Assembly (NCBI GenBank): GCA_035235625.1
Contig: CP141148.1
Coordinates: 37,325,057-37,389,056 of the forward strand
Direction of reading: 5' to 3'
DNA from: Saururus chinensis
Lineage: Eukaryota > Streptophyta > Magnoliopsida > Piperales > Saururaceae
Length of the DNA: 64,000 nucleotides
This document shows positions 36,401-47,713 of this stretch, one piece after another (the stretch's first letter is position 1; each line of letters begins with the position of its first letter). The position numbers were made by a program, and so were the translations under genes. Below the pieces are notes generated by a model that was not told the origin of the DNA, made no database searches, and saw only the letters and a list, made by a program, of their open reading frames with translations.

Positions 36401-39400
36401 CTTTCCTTAGACCACTTAACAGTAGGATCATCCATTTTGTTGATAACCACAATCAACTTTGACACGCCCAGGGTTTTTGCAAGTTGAACATGTTCACGGG
36501 TCTGCCCACCTCTCTCATATCCAGTTTCAAACTCCCCTTTACGAGCTGATATAACCTAAGTTTCAAATCCAGACGGAATTAATTTTAAATACAGATAAAT
36601 AACAAAAAAATATATGTACCAATAACTTGCAGTACCAGAACTCCAACATCAGCTTGAGAAGCGCCACTAATCATGTTTGGCACATAACTCTTGTGACCCT
36701 GCAAGAGCAAATGGCATTAAAAATAACATTTTCATGCTCGTGGTTCAATGGAAAAAACACAATCCCAAGAACAGGCGTGGAAACATATTTGGAACTAAGA
36801 GCGTAAATTCGAAAATTTCCCAGAATTAAAATCAAAATCAGAAGACTGGGAGAAGAATGAAAACAACACAAGTAGAAAGGCTAAAATCCTATCAATTAAA
36901 TCACTCTCTTATATTTAAGAAGCTTTATGTCTTTAAAAAGCAAAAAAAAATTCCAACAATGACCCACCAAAACTGGAAATGGATATAATTAAAAAGACAT
37001 AAAGTGGGTGAAAAAGTTACTGGAGCATCTAAGATGGTGAATCTTGTGTTCTCTGTTTCAAAATGAGCTCTTCCAACCTCCACCGTCTTACCCTGAAATG
37101 GATATCATACAGACGATTATATCACAGACTAACTTTTCAAAACATACAGAAAAAAAAAGGAGACGAGTCTTTACAACTAGCTATTAGCATATGACAGTTT
37201 TAAAAATATTAGCCTGAACACATCCTAAAACGTTGGAGATAACACTCTTCCCCAAAAGGTCTACGAATAAAATATACACCAAGAGTTCACATCCCATACA
37301 ACTGATATGTGATGTAAACATGCAGCTTTAGTATGCCCAAGAACTCTTGTATATCTGACAACCCAAATAAGAACACAAAGTTGATAGAAAAAATAAAATT
37401 CACAATTATGCCAATATCTTTTGCATATATAAATTCAGTAATGTACCTTAACGCGTTCCTCCTCATTTGTGTCCATAATATATGCCATGTACCTATTGCA
37501 AATATTTGTGAAAATCCATTATTTTTTCGATTGCCAGGAACAAGCAGAACTTGATGTAAGCAGCAAAGTATTCACTTTTTAAAAGATTTCTCCTAGAAGA
37601 CAACTATTGTCGCAAGAGATGTATTGTGAGCATGTTGAAGAACAAAAACATCATGTGCATAATTCAGAATTGCTGCAAATCAATAACCAAGATTAAGGGG
37701 CTGTTTGGGTGTGGAATCTGGGCAAGATTCCATCGATTCCACCCAATTCCAGCCAGAATCACCAAAATCTTGGTTGGGTGCAGAAGGTGGACGGAATAAA
37801 AAATTCCACATAATTCCAAGCCGTTTCCAGTTGGAATAGGCCGAATCATCGATTCTAGCTCGTAGCCCCCCCCCCCCCCCCCACATTTTGGAATTAAAGA
37901 TTATGTTATCTTTCAATTTTTACCCCTCATAATAATTTGAGCCTTGAGAAGTCTGTCATATAAGTGAGGCCCACTTTAAAAGTTAAAAATTACCTACCCA
38001 TGTGGGGTGATATTTGATAGGGCTAGTCAATACGAGTACAATAGTACTAAGAACGTGCATATACGAGAGAGAGAGAGAGAGTTATGTTAATTTAAAGTTT
38101 TAGAAATGGATTTGACACATCTAGATTTATTTTAAAAATTTCCATTACCAACCTTAATTCACATTCAACAGTGAATCAATGAAAATAATTCTAAAAAATT
38201 CCACTTATGTTTCTAAAAAATTCCACACCCAAATAACCCCTAAACTCACCAACTTTCACGACTCTTGTCCTTAGCTTCTTTCTCATACTTTTGGATTGTC
38301 CGATCATCAACCTGGCCACTAAGGAAAAGAATTTGCCCTCCACATGTAGATTTGCCAGCATCTGCCATATGTAGCCAATAAGGAATTACTTCTAGGAAGA
38401 AATTAATTTCAAAACATAAAGTATTCAGTCACGTCTAACATATTAAAATTAACAACTACAAAGCAAGAAAACAAATTATGTAATCAACTTTCGTAAGCAA
38501 GAAACACAACATAATTATAATCAAGTAGCACCTTTTCCCAACAATTTGGGGTCAGTAACATAGATCTTATGCCTCTATTCTAGTATGTTTTGTGCCAACT
38601 CTTTTGTAAGAGATAACATAATCATATCCTTCTTTATTAATTCCATCCAAAATACAAGTAAGAAAAAAAATACAAAATTCAAACTTGTACTAAGCATTAC
38701 ATTCTACAACCAAAACTATTAAAAAACAATAAAACCTTGAAAAAGCATGCAAGGTCCAGGTTCATAGCTTATGTAACATCAACTTACCAACATGACCAAT
38801 AAAGACGACATTCAAGTGACGTTTCTCATTCTCTTCATCATCTGATTCTTCAATTTCTGGAGGAGCAGGCATCTCTTATAAGAAATTTACTTGATCTTTG
38901 AAATTAGAATTTCTCTTATAAGAAATCTACAACTATAGCATCTCAGAAAGACCACGGATAGCAGAAACTCACCTTTCTGGTTCAACTGCAATGACTGAAG
39001 GCTTGTTTGAACCTCTATCACGCTATCTGAAAAGGTCACGTTTATAAGTGACAGATGAAATATTTGTTCAAAATCAAAATTCACCTAAAACATGCTATAT
39101 TTCTAATTTTGTAAACTCTGCAATATGAGTGCATAGTGACAGTTTGCTGACAGTAACTAGTCATGTAGACAACCAATATATAAATGGTCGGTCAGACAAT
39201 CTGGTGCAGTTAAAAATAATAAAAAAAGGGGCTAAAAGAAGAGGGTGATTACAAACTTAACCAAGCTATAACTTTGAAGAACTAAATTCTAATGACATTT
39301 ATTTACAAACAGGACCTTATGATCAATCCAACTAACCAGTAGTTTCCTCATTTAAGAAAGGAACCTTCTGCTCTTCCATTTGGTGGTCTCCATCTTCATC

Positions 39401-40033
39401 CAGATGACGATCATTACCCAAATCCTTCTCCCGCAGATCCTCAACATCCTCCAGAAAATCGAGATCATCCTTATCTGGAATCCATGTCTCAGCACACAAT
39501 CATATAAGCTTAAGCACACATTAAGAGCATCAGATTCGCTTCCACTAAAAAATTGAAAAACAACTCTAAACAAGTAAAAGTAATCACAAACCAAATTGAG
39601 AATCAAAGATATTACAGTCAATAAAAGAAGCAATTGTACCCAAATTTCATCTCCCTCCAATCCAAAAAAAACAAATAAAGGAAAGGAGCATATTATCTAG
39701 TAAAAAAATCCAAATTGGCGAATCGCCGGCCAAAAAGAGAAAATTTCTGAAAATTGGCGAAACGCCATCATCACCTCAAAAGAACAGTAAACAAATATTT
39801 ACAAAAAAAGCAAAATTATATACCATTTGACGCCCAAAAATAGAAGAAAAAAAAAGCAATTGGATTCAAATCAGAACCAATTCGAGCAATCACCAAAACA
39901 GAAAAAGCAAAACCCTGCTCATGCCGTCGAATCACACGAATAAAAAAACAGAAAAATCACAAAAAAACTGAGACCATCGGCCAAAGTCGCAAGCTTTACC
40001 AGGAGGAGCGGGACGAAGCGGATCCACTTCCAT
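33451..40033 (-). CDS. Eukaryotic peptide chain release factor eRF3 (17 exons)
   Basis: eRF3 is the GTPase that acts with eRF1 to end translation at stop codons. Exons (minus strand): 40033-40000, 39474-39337, 39026-38973, 38874-38788, 38361-38250, 37492-37447, 37092-37021, 36698-36636, 36555-36401, 36325-36261, 36116-35966, 35460-35355, 35262-35127, 35035-34971, 34874-34710, 33673-33601 and 33515-33451. All joins keep frame and give 528 residues, close to the roughly 530 of other plant eRF3s. The first about 95 residues are acidic (LDFLEDVEDLREKDL, EESDDEEN). GTPase motifs: GHVDAGKST (102-110), DAPGHK (179-184), NKMD (241-244) and SAL (283-285). Domains 2 and 3 follow, with GQTREHVQLA-type and GRFTLRTEGKTVAVGKV blocks at the end. 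GHVDAGKST and DAPGHK are each split by an intron. A MITE fills most of intron 5. Confidence 0.95.
37697..38240. mobile_element. PIF/Harbinger-like (Tourist) MITE in eRF3 intron 5
   Basis: The left end GGGGCTGTTTGGGTGTGGAA and right end (complement) GGGGTTATTTGGGTGTGGAA match at 18 of 20 bases. TAA lies on both sides (37694-37696, 38241-38243), the 3-bp duplication of PIF/Harbinger elements. The element is 544 bp. Its right end is only 7 bp from the exon 5 donor on the minus strand. It includes a 17-base run of C (37866-37882) and an LTR-derived block. Confidence 0.8.
37965..38110 (+). repeat. LTR-derived fragment within the MITE
   Basis: GTGAGGCCCACTTTAAAA, then GGGCTAGTCAATACGAGTAC and TACTAAGAACGTGC, follow the same order as in the solo LTR at about 6355-6445. 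This block therefore shares ancestry with that LTR family. A short GA run follows at 38067. Confidence 0.6.
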
Positions 40034-40420
40034 GGCCGCGAGATTTCGACAGCGGAGCTCGTCCTCAGTGACTCCCACCTCCACTCCCGCGCCCGTAAAT
40101 GGGCCTTTATCCTCCCTCCCCTCGCTCGCCCACCAGCGGCTCCGTACACGCCGGCCCGGTTTTGAATAAAACAGAACCCACCCGGCCTTATTAGAATTCT
40201 AATCCTAATCAAATACTTTGACACAGATTAAATTCTAATTTACTTTATTTAGAGAGTTTTTCATGCTTCTCTTTATAATGAGTCCAGCCTAAGATATAAA
40301 CAGAAGTTTATATTTAGATCGATAATGTAATTCACAGATTAGCTTACGCAAGATCGAACATACATTGATTTTTTTGTCTCTCTTTTTCTTTTGTCTTTGA
40401 GGTATCTCTTTACTCTTTTC
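40034..40420. promoter_or_regulatory. Shared divergent promoter, eRF3 and C2-like gene
   Basis: Only 387 bp separate the two start codons. The eRF3 side (40034-40160) is GC-rich with CT-rich leader-like sequence and no clear TATA box, as in housekeeping genes. The other side is AT-rich and carries TATAAA at 40295. The two genes probably share this interval. Confidence 0.5.
40295..40300 (+). promoter_or_regulatory. TATA box of the C2-like gene
   Basis: TATAAA in the context AAGATATAAACAG, 126 bp before the ATG at 40421. It predicts a leader of about 95 bases that is T-rich near the start codon. Confidence 0.5.
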
Positions 40421-41107
40421 ATGGCTACGTCTATGTCAACAAGCTATGCCGAGGCCTCTCACCACTATCCCAAGGAACCGAGGGTGTTAGTGGTGGACTT
40501 GGAACTAACTCCGACCAAACAAGTTGGCTTCCAATTAGGCTTGGGCTTGTGCGGGCCTAGCATATCCTGGCCGTCCATGCAAAAGGAGAAGCCAGGTTTA
40601 CAGGGTGAGAGAGAGGGTGGTGGTGCTTATGCAGTTATATACATCAACCCTGAGATGAAGTTGAAGACGAAGGTTTGCAGGTTTGATGCTTTGCAGCAAG
40701 GTTGGACGGAGAGGTTTGTGTTTGGCTTACGGGAAGACGTCCACTGTGTGGAAGACTTGTTTGTTACAGTGGAGGTTTACAACGTCCAGCATGGGCGAGG
40801 TGCAACAATGGTGGGAAGTGTTCGGCAGATGGCGAAGAATGTGCTTGAGCGGGCCAGGTTGACGAAGGTTGGAAGCGTTGCCGAGGACGACGACACTGAT
40901 GAAATCGTGGAATGCGGGCCAAACGTCGAGTGGGAGGGGGGCACCGCCGCAAGGGTGATGGGGCGCGTCGAGGTGAGGCTAAGGTTGCAAGTGTGGAAGG
41001 AGGACTTCCCACGAGCTAGGCAAAGTGGAGGGACGAACTGGGCAATGAAATACAATGAGTTGATGTGTCCTAAGGAGACTACATATGAACACGAATCATG
41101 CAATTAG
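40421..41107 (+). CDS. C2-domain-like protein, intronless
   Basis: A 228-residue protein. After a short Ser-rich start (MATSMSTSYAEASHHYPKEP) it has a block resembling a plant C2 domain. A first strand reads RVLVVDLELTPT, followed by AYAVIYINPEMKLKTKVCRF then GWTERFVFGLRED. That is the 'polar head, Asn/Trp-x-E-x-F-x-F' pattern of C2 domains in SRC2- and BAP-like proteins. LFVTVEVYN and GATMVGSVR, and a final strand VMGRVEVRLRLQVWKEDF, complete it. C2 domains bind membranes, often through Ca; few acidic loop residues are seen, so Ca binding is uncertain. The start at 40421 is the first Met in the frame, behind a TATA box at 40295. Confidence 0.65.
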   Translation: MATSMSTSYAEASHHYPKEPRVLVVDLELTPTKQVGFQLGLGLCGPSISWPSMQKEKPGLQGEREGGGAYAVIYINPEMKLKTKVCRFDALQQGWTERFVFGLREDVHCVEDLFVTVEVYNVQHGRGATMVGSVRQMAKNVLERARLTKVGSVAEDDDTDEIVECGPNVEWEGGTAARVMGRVEVRLRLQVWKEDFPRARQSGGTNWAMKYNELMCPKETTYEHESCN

Positions 41108-41836
41108 GCGGGAGCTATCATATGTGTGGCTCTTCTCATTTATTAGTCTAGAGTTAGAAGAATTACAATTGCTTAAGATGATTAGTTTTTTTTCTCTTTT
41201 CTTGTGACGTGTTCCTTTTTTACTTTATGTTTTGGTTGTTTTATTTGACCACTAGTTGTGTGACATTAATCTTCATTATTGGTATTGGTATTAATGTTTA
41301 TTTTTTTTACGGAAGAAGTAATGAGTATAATCTGTTTATCTTCATCACTCATATATACTGCTTGAATTTTTGTGGCAACATAAAAAAAAGGTGTAACATT
41401 GTAGTCTTAATAGATTGTAGCATCCTAATGTAGTACATGGTATAACACAAGAAGTAGCGTTTTGTACGCCTTACGATGGATTGAAACATACTGATCAGGA
41501 AAAAAACTCCGATGATAGCTGGTAGGACCCAGTAGGCACTACTCATAGATAATCGGTGTCACACCCCATATTTTTCAAGGAAAATCTTTATATTTTATTT
41601 TAATTTTTTTTGTTTCACCGTAAGCCACCGACATGTTGGTGATCGCATGGTGAATTGTATTTTTTAACTATTGATAAGCATAGATGGTAATGTCAGTGAA
41701 ATCGTAAGTTTCAGTTATTTCGAAAATCGTGGGTGGTTTTGTGATTTTAGACTCTTGGGACAATTACACCTAGGGCTGAAATTGGGTCGGGTTGGGCTTG
41801 AGGAGGTTCCCTCCCCCTCCAACCTGTGAAAATTCT
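41108..41836. other. 3' flank and intergenic DNA with an LTR-like start
   Basis: The 3'UTR of the C2-like gene should lie in the first about 200 bp. TGTCACACCCCATATTTTTC at about 41556 resembles the TGTNACNCCC start of Ty3/gypsy LTRs but no matching end was found. TAGGGCTGAAATTGGGTCGG at 41772 resembles a hAT-like end, also without a partner. Confidence 0.35.
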
Positions 41837-42349
41837 TACTATGAGGAGTTTTCCAATATTACCTGGCCAAAAAAGTCAATATTCCATATTTCCCTAGTTT
41901 TTAAGTACAAAAGTCATATTACCTGCTTTAGGATGAAATTGCCCTTAGGTTTTAAATAAACTCAATCCCTATACATATCCTTATAAAAAATACCAAAACA
42001 ATGTGGTGTCGTTCTGATGGAGAGGATTGATTGGCAGCAAATCGAAATTTGTTAGCGGGAGGTGACCGGCGAGGCCTCACCAGCGAGTCACCGGAGGCCG
42101 TAAAAGTTCATTTTTTTCATGAGGGAAGCTATTCAAAGTGAAAATAGTTTTATTTCAACGGATCCGATCACCATTTAACCACCACAATGGAGAGGATTAG
42201 TATTTATATACATTAAAACATAGAGGTAGGCAATGATGGCGTGCATGTAGGTGGAAAGGCGCAGTTGATGAACATTGATCTATCGATGAGGTTCGGCAAG
42301 CTACTAGTTCAAGTCAAAAAAAGACTTGCCATCAATGGTAATATAACTT

Positions 42350-45250
42350 TTGAAGTATTTAATACCATCTTCACAAGCATTCATTCTATGTGAATTAGAA
42401 GACGATGAAGACCTGCAATCTGTGTTTTTTATTCATAAGAAGATAAATAAAGAGGTATTGTCATTGTACATAGAGATGAAAGAGCCCGACAATGGTGACA
42501 AATCACTATTAGTGGAAAGGAACCAAACTGTCAATAGAGATAATCACTGGTATTGGCTCACCCCAGCTTGAACTTTGGATTCTAAATGAAGTCAATGATA
42601 CATAATTCACTTGTGAAATTATCAGGTAATAATCAATTTTAGATTACACAATAGTGTACTTTATCATGTACTCGAACACACGATATCTAAAGCTACCATG
42701 TTCAGCAAAAATATGATATTTATAATATCACATAACTAATGATGTGAAATACAAACGCAATATACCACTAATTATTTTTAGCATTGATTCAATAACATGA
42801 CTTATAAAAATATTGTGTCATCGATAACATGATATAATTTGTAAGCATGTAACCGAATAGATGATGTTGAGTTATAACGCATACTGATTAATACATTAAT
42901 ATCCATTGCATATTGGGAGAATTGGGAGATTTCAACTCAAAAAATCTATGTCACACATCGTACAACAATCCAATGCCTATTGAACATATTACAAAAGTCA
43001 GTTAGACTGCATTTGAAGAAATGTCGCCCACAATGGTTGTGATAAGGACTTCATTTGATAACTATGATCCTCCATACAACCCTGAAAATTATGAAGGCCA
43101 AGAATTTGAAGAAATGCGTGATGATGAGCAATGGAACGAGAATGACATACGTGACATGGAAAGCATGTTTGACCATGAAGAATTCAGACACAACAAGGTA
43201 CCTAGTAATATTGACGTTGAGCCCAGGCAGAGTAGGAGAGATTCGATGATCTCAACCTGTTAGAACCAAATATTGATGAGGACAAGGTAATGACTAGAAG
43301 TTGGCAAGAAAAAGACAACCATAATCTACTCTAATTAGGTGTACATTTCCTAAGCCTGGTACATTTCAAGAGGGTTTTGATCAACCTTGCAATAAAGGTT
43401 AATTTCACATATCATGTTGTGGATGAGAACAAGAATGTGTACACCTCAAAGTATTTCGACCAGTCTTACAAGTGGTACATAAGGGCTTCAAACATAGAAG
43501 ATCATGTGACTGTGATAAGGTTAGTGCCCAACTATTTGTGTGGAACGCAAAGGAAGTCAACTGACCATCCTTTAGCATCGCACCTTTGGATTGCGAGATA
43601 ATGTTTTTTGTTGTTTAAATATTCAACAAATATTACACCGAAAAGTATAACAAGATATATTTTGAAGCACTAGGATATAGATGTAAACTATAAGAAATGT
43701 TAGCTTGCAGGTAAAACAAACTTATGATATTTACATAATCATGTTTATGAAAAAATGACTTTTGAATATGATGTGTTATCAGCCACACGAGGCTATTACG
43801 GTTGCATTTTCTTAGAACACAACTTGTTTATCGTGTTAACATGAACATACTGATTACAAAGTCCAATTTTATGAAAACACAACTACTAATCTTTTCGTGT
43901 TCTCAAACCTATTAACTTGTCGTTTAGTCTTTTTTAATGTTAACTATTTAAAATTTGATCATGCAGGTAAAGCATTGTGTGATTTAATCGACGGGGACCC
44001 ATCCGAATACTATTGCATTCTTCCTGCATATGGAATTCATATAGGAAGGATTAATCTTGGTAGTATAGTAGTTCAAATAAGATCATGTCATATACCTGGA
44101 CCTATAGGGAGATACAATTTTAAAAGAGTCATTTGGATATTTGGACCGGTTGTAAGAGTTTTTAGAACAACATTTAGGTCATTGCTAACCGTAGATGCAA
44201 CTTTCTTGAAGGAAAAGTATCATCAACAGCTATTGGTAGCAACTGCAAGACGGGAACAATAATATGTTATGCATCACATTTGCAGTGGTTGAGAATGAGT
44301 GTGAAAAAATTTAGAGTTGGTTTCTTGAATTTCTAAGAAATGATCTATTTTTTATCCTTCAACTGAGTTGGATACAATTGTTTACACAAATATTTTCCCT
44401 CTACACACTAGAGATATTGAATCTCTCACATGGCAGCAAATATGTTGGACATATTCAAAGACAACTACCTAAAGAACTAGCTTTGTGTGGCAGCTAAAAC
44501 TTTCACACATAATGTGTATGATGACACAATGAACAACATTAAAGAACATAATCCTAAAGCATTAGCATTTGCTTGGCTAAATAAGATAGGTGTAGAGCAT
44601 TGGGACAATATTGCATTTACAAGCAATAGATATAGAACGCTTAGCTAAAACAAGTCTGAAAGTGCTAATGCAATGTTAAAAAAAGCCAGGTGGATGCCTA
44701 TTACTCAGTTAATTGAGCATACAAGGGAGTACACAAGCGCATTCTTTGAGAAAGATCGGATAGATGGATAAATATGACTGAAGATGTTACTCCATTTGCT
44801 CATAAACACATCGAAAGAGAAGAAGTAAGGAATGTGCATGTATTGCCAGTATCACTGGGTAAAATGTAATTAATGTCGTGTGTATGTATATACGTTATCG
44901 ACAATAACATGTATATATATCGATTAAAATAACCCGATAATTGTGAGCATAAGGCATGTTTTGATGGGTTGTGTTTTTTATAACACGATAATATCACTTA
45001 TCATGTTCTCATTCACATAATATTCATTTAAAAGGATGTGTGAATCTGGTCAAACGTAGCTGCAGATGCAGAAAGTTTCAACATCTAGGGCTACCGTGTA
45101 AACATGCAATTGTAACAATTGATCACAGACCTACCATCGGGACATTGAAATAATGCCCAACAATTCACCCTATTAATCGTCCGCAATGTTCTTCTCATTT
45201 ACCTCGGATGCGACTGAGTCATATTCTAGTATTATTTCAATGTCCCAAAT
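42350..45250 (+). pseudogene. MULE transposase remnant
   Basis: The pieces appear in the order of a MuDR-type transposase, separated by stops, frameshifts and probable introns. An acidic N-terminal region (42350-42571, 43021-43263) comes first. A DNA-binding-like block follows (YDQSYKWYIRAS type, 43377-43601). The transposase core is at 43960-44262, with FKRVIWIFGPVVRVFR and LLTVDATFLKEKYHQQLLVA (the D of the DDE set lies in VDATFLK). Next comes ALAFAWLNKIGVEHW...SNRYRTLS at 44555-44645. A SWIM zinc finger lies at 45040-45125, as RSCRCRKFQHLGLPCKHAIV (CxC...CxH). The order and motifs are clear but no continuous frame remains, so it is not functional. Confidence 0.75.
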
Positions 45251-45429
45251 ATTTATAAGCATTTTTTTTTCTGATAGCTCACCAGGTCTTACAATTGTAG
45301 ACAAATGGTGTGCTATGTTTTACCTTTATTTTTGTATTTTGTAACTTTTGTACTTTCTTGGTCTATTTATATTTTTTCTTTTTAATATTTAGACAATGTA
45401 CTCATCAACTCACAATGAAAGAAAAAGAC

Positions 45430-46080
45430 CCCAGGCGGGGTCACCACCGGCTTCTGTACGTTAATTTTTTTTTCAGAAGCATATAGGAGAGGAAAAGGAA
45501 TGGCAGCACTGTGGTGGTCTCCGGCCAGATTCCGCCCAGGTCACCAGAACCTAAGGGGGCGAAGGCGATGTTGTTTCCGGCGTCTGTCCAATGGCGCATT
45601 CCTCTCTCCTTCATCCAAACTCAACTCGGCCGGAGGAGAAGAAGAAATGATGCTCCCAGCTGCGGATCCTTGGTCGGGACGGTGGGCACCGCTGCTGGTA
45701 GTTGGAACCCCGGGAGGCGGAGGCAGCAAAGCGTTACCTGTCATCTGCGTGGTTCAGACTGCTGATTTCTCTTCCTCTCCCGATCCGACTGATTCATTTT
45801 TTTCTCTGGCGGAGATCTCCAGCGAACATAGAGTGGGCTTCGACTGAGAGGCCCAGGACAGAAGAGGAACCACTGGTGGAAGTGCCCTGGGTTGCCGCCG
45901 GCGACGCCGCCTCCTCCCATACAATCACCCCCCCCCCCCCTCCTTTTTTTTTGTTCACTGATTTCCCCGCCGGTTGATCCCGGCAACCATGGTTTTGGTT
46001 GGAAAAAAAAATTCGACCGTTAGTGAATAAGGACCGGTCGGCCAGTGGCCGGCCGACGACAGTCCACCCGAATAATTTTT
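45430..46080. other. GC-rich island inside the MULE
   Basis: A 650-bp segment that is strongly GC-rich against AT-rich surroundings, with CCGGCC, GGCGGAGG and a 13-base C run (45928-45940). Several overlapping frames are open on both strands (for example 45500-45847), as expected from composition alone. No domain is recognised. It may be captured host DNA. Confidence 0.5.
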
Positions 46081-46675
46081 TTTTACAGATTTACTGTTTC
46101 TTGTAATTACGAAGAACATTAAATCTCTGCATCCTGTTCATTTTATTTACAAACAACATATTAGGTCGTGTAATTGTGTGTTACAGATCGTGTTATTAAA
46201 AACACGCCCATCAGGTAAATTGTATCACCAATAACATGAAAGTCAAGTTAGGTTGTGTAATTTCATGTTAAAATCGTGGTATCAACAAATTTCATGCGTA
46301 GCAAAATAGATATACTAATTGTGCCCTAAAAAATTTAGAGATCATTGGGAGGAAGAAGGTGGTTGAAGGTGGAGCTCCAGTGATTGTGGATTGACAACAA
46401 ACCTACATTAGAGAGAGGTTCGTTGTCTTAATTTCAAGTCAAGATTAATGATGGTTTTAATCAATAATTGTGATGTAAATTGTATAATTATGAAAATATG
46501 CACTCTACTGTTTGTAATTAAAATGATATGTTGTTTGTAAATAAAATGAACATGATTTCTACCATGCAAATTTACTATTCTTCGTAGTCATTGGGAGGTA
46601 GAAGGTGGTTGAAGGCAGAGCTTTGGCGATTGTGAATCGATGACAAACCTGCGTTAAAAGTAGGTTCATTGTCTT

Positions 46676-47012
46676 AGTTTCGTAATTATCGGTGACATGA
46701 CCTACCCGGTGGGCGTGTTGGTGATAATATGCCTTGTTGGTCAATTATATGGCCTAACTTGACTTCGTGTTATCTGTGATATGACCTACTCGGCAGGCGT
46801 GTTGTTGATAACATGATATATAACATACAATTAGATGACTTTAACATGACTTTGTGTTATCGGTGATATGACCTACCCGGTGGGTGTGTTATCTTGTTGG
46901 TCAATTACACAACCTCACTTGACTTCATGTTATTGGTGACACAAACTACTTGGTGTGCGTGTTGTAGATAACACAATCTATTGGTCAATTACACCAACTA
47001 TCTTAAGTGCGT
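46676..47012. repeat. Degenerate tandem repeat with GTTATCGGTGAYATGACC units
   Basis: About four units of 85-105 bp each carry TTATCGGTGATATGACCTAC, then CCGGTGGGCGTGTTG, then TTGGTCAATTA and CTTGACTTCGTG. Units begin near 46684, 46768, 46857 and 46929. Similar words appear inverted at 46195-46280. Confidence 0.7.
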
Positions 47013-47159
47013 GTTCTGTTAATTCAAAAGATATATCAATTATTCCACAATTAAAAAAGTGTGTTCCCATGAAAGTAAAACAAGAATTGTTTTGTTATCA
47101 ATTGTACATTGTAGAAGAGGAAAAAAAACACTACTACAACTCCTCTGAGAAAGCATCAA

Positions 47160-47713
47160 ATTCCTGATCAATTCACCCACGAAGAATTGCCACACACATC
47201 TATGGCCTGACCAACAAAGTGATATCTGATTGGGTAAAATTTGGTTGAAGGACTCATGTAGTCAGCTTCGCAATATAGTACATTAGGAACACCTCGCAAT
47301 TTTCATTCGTCTTTTTGATATGGGCATTTTTTGATCTTCATCAGTGTCCACTTTGTCCCACCCTTTATCCAAAGGGTCTTCTTCATGGCTATGGCAACAT
47401 GGCTTCTAATCTTGTCAACCTCAGCAAAGTAGTGACTGTGGTCACCCTTTAGCGGATTATACCACCTAAACCTCTTCTCTTTGCATTGGGCAATGAGAAG
47501 AAGGAAATGACCATTGATGTAGATCAGAATAAAGGCACTCTCGATGTTTACATTAAGCCGCTTCATCAAGTTATTGACGATTTTAGAACACATCTCCACC
47601 TTGTCATGCTGAGTCCCTATGTTGTAGTAGTAATGGATGTTAAATTTTCTGAAAAAGTAGTTCAGATAAACGCCGAGACATCTCGTATCTTATTTATCCA
47701 GTAGTCGACAGAA
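47160..47713 (-). pseudogene. Ulp1-type (C48) cysteine protease remnant
   Basis: Read on the minus strand, the translation gives DYWINKIRDVSA, then FRKFNIHYYYNIGTQ, LMKRLNVNIESAFILIYINGHFLLLIAQCK and RWYNPLKGDHSHYFAEVDKIR. The 'IYINGHFLLLIA' stretch corresponds to the segment carrying the catalytic His of Ulp1-like SUMO proteases (usually NGHWxLLV). The Trp is replaced by Phe. The catalytic Cys block is not evident, and a stop and a frame change occur at either end. Such domains travel with DUF1985 in plant MULEs. It runs antisense to the transposase remnant in the same element. Confidence 0.65.

Noticed and set aside
39919-40224. 101-codon minus-strand frame at the eRF3 5' end
   Set aside because: It overlaps eRF3 exon 1 and runs through the intron in another frame; the 17-exon model is complete without it.
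41772-41790. TAGGGCTGAAATTGGGTCGG as the left end of a hAT-like element
   Set aside because: No partner end with a matching 8-bp duplication was found downstream.
45500-45847. 115-codon open frame in the GC-rich island
   Set aside because: Open frames occur on both strands here because stop codons are rare in GC-rich DNA; no recognisable domain.
46676-47012. CRISPR-like regularly spaced repeats
   Set aside because: Repeats are degenerate, spacers are themselves repeated, and the genome is a plant nuclear genome.
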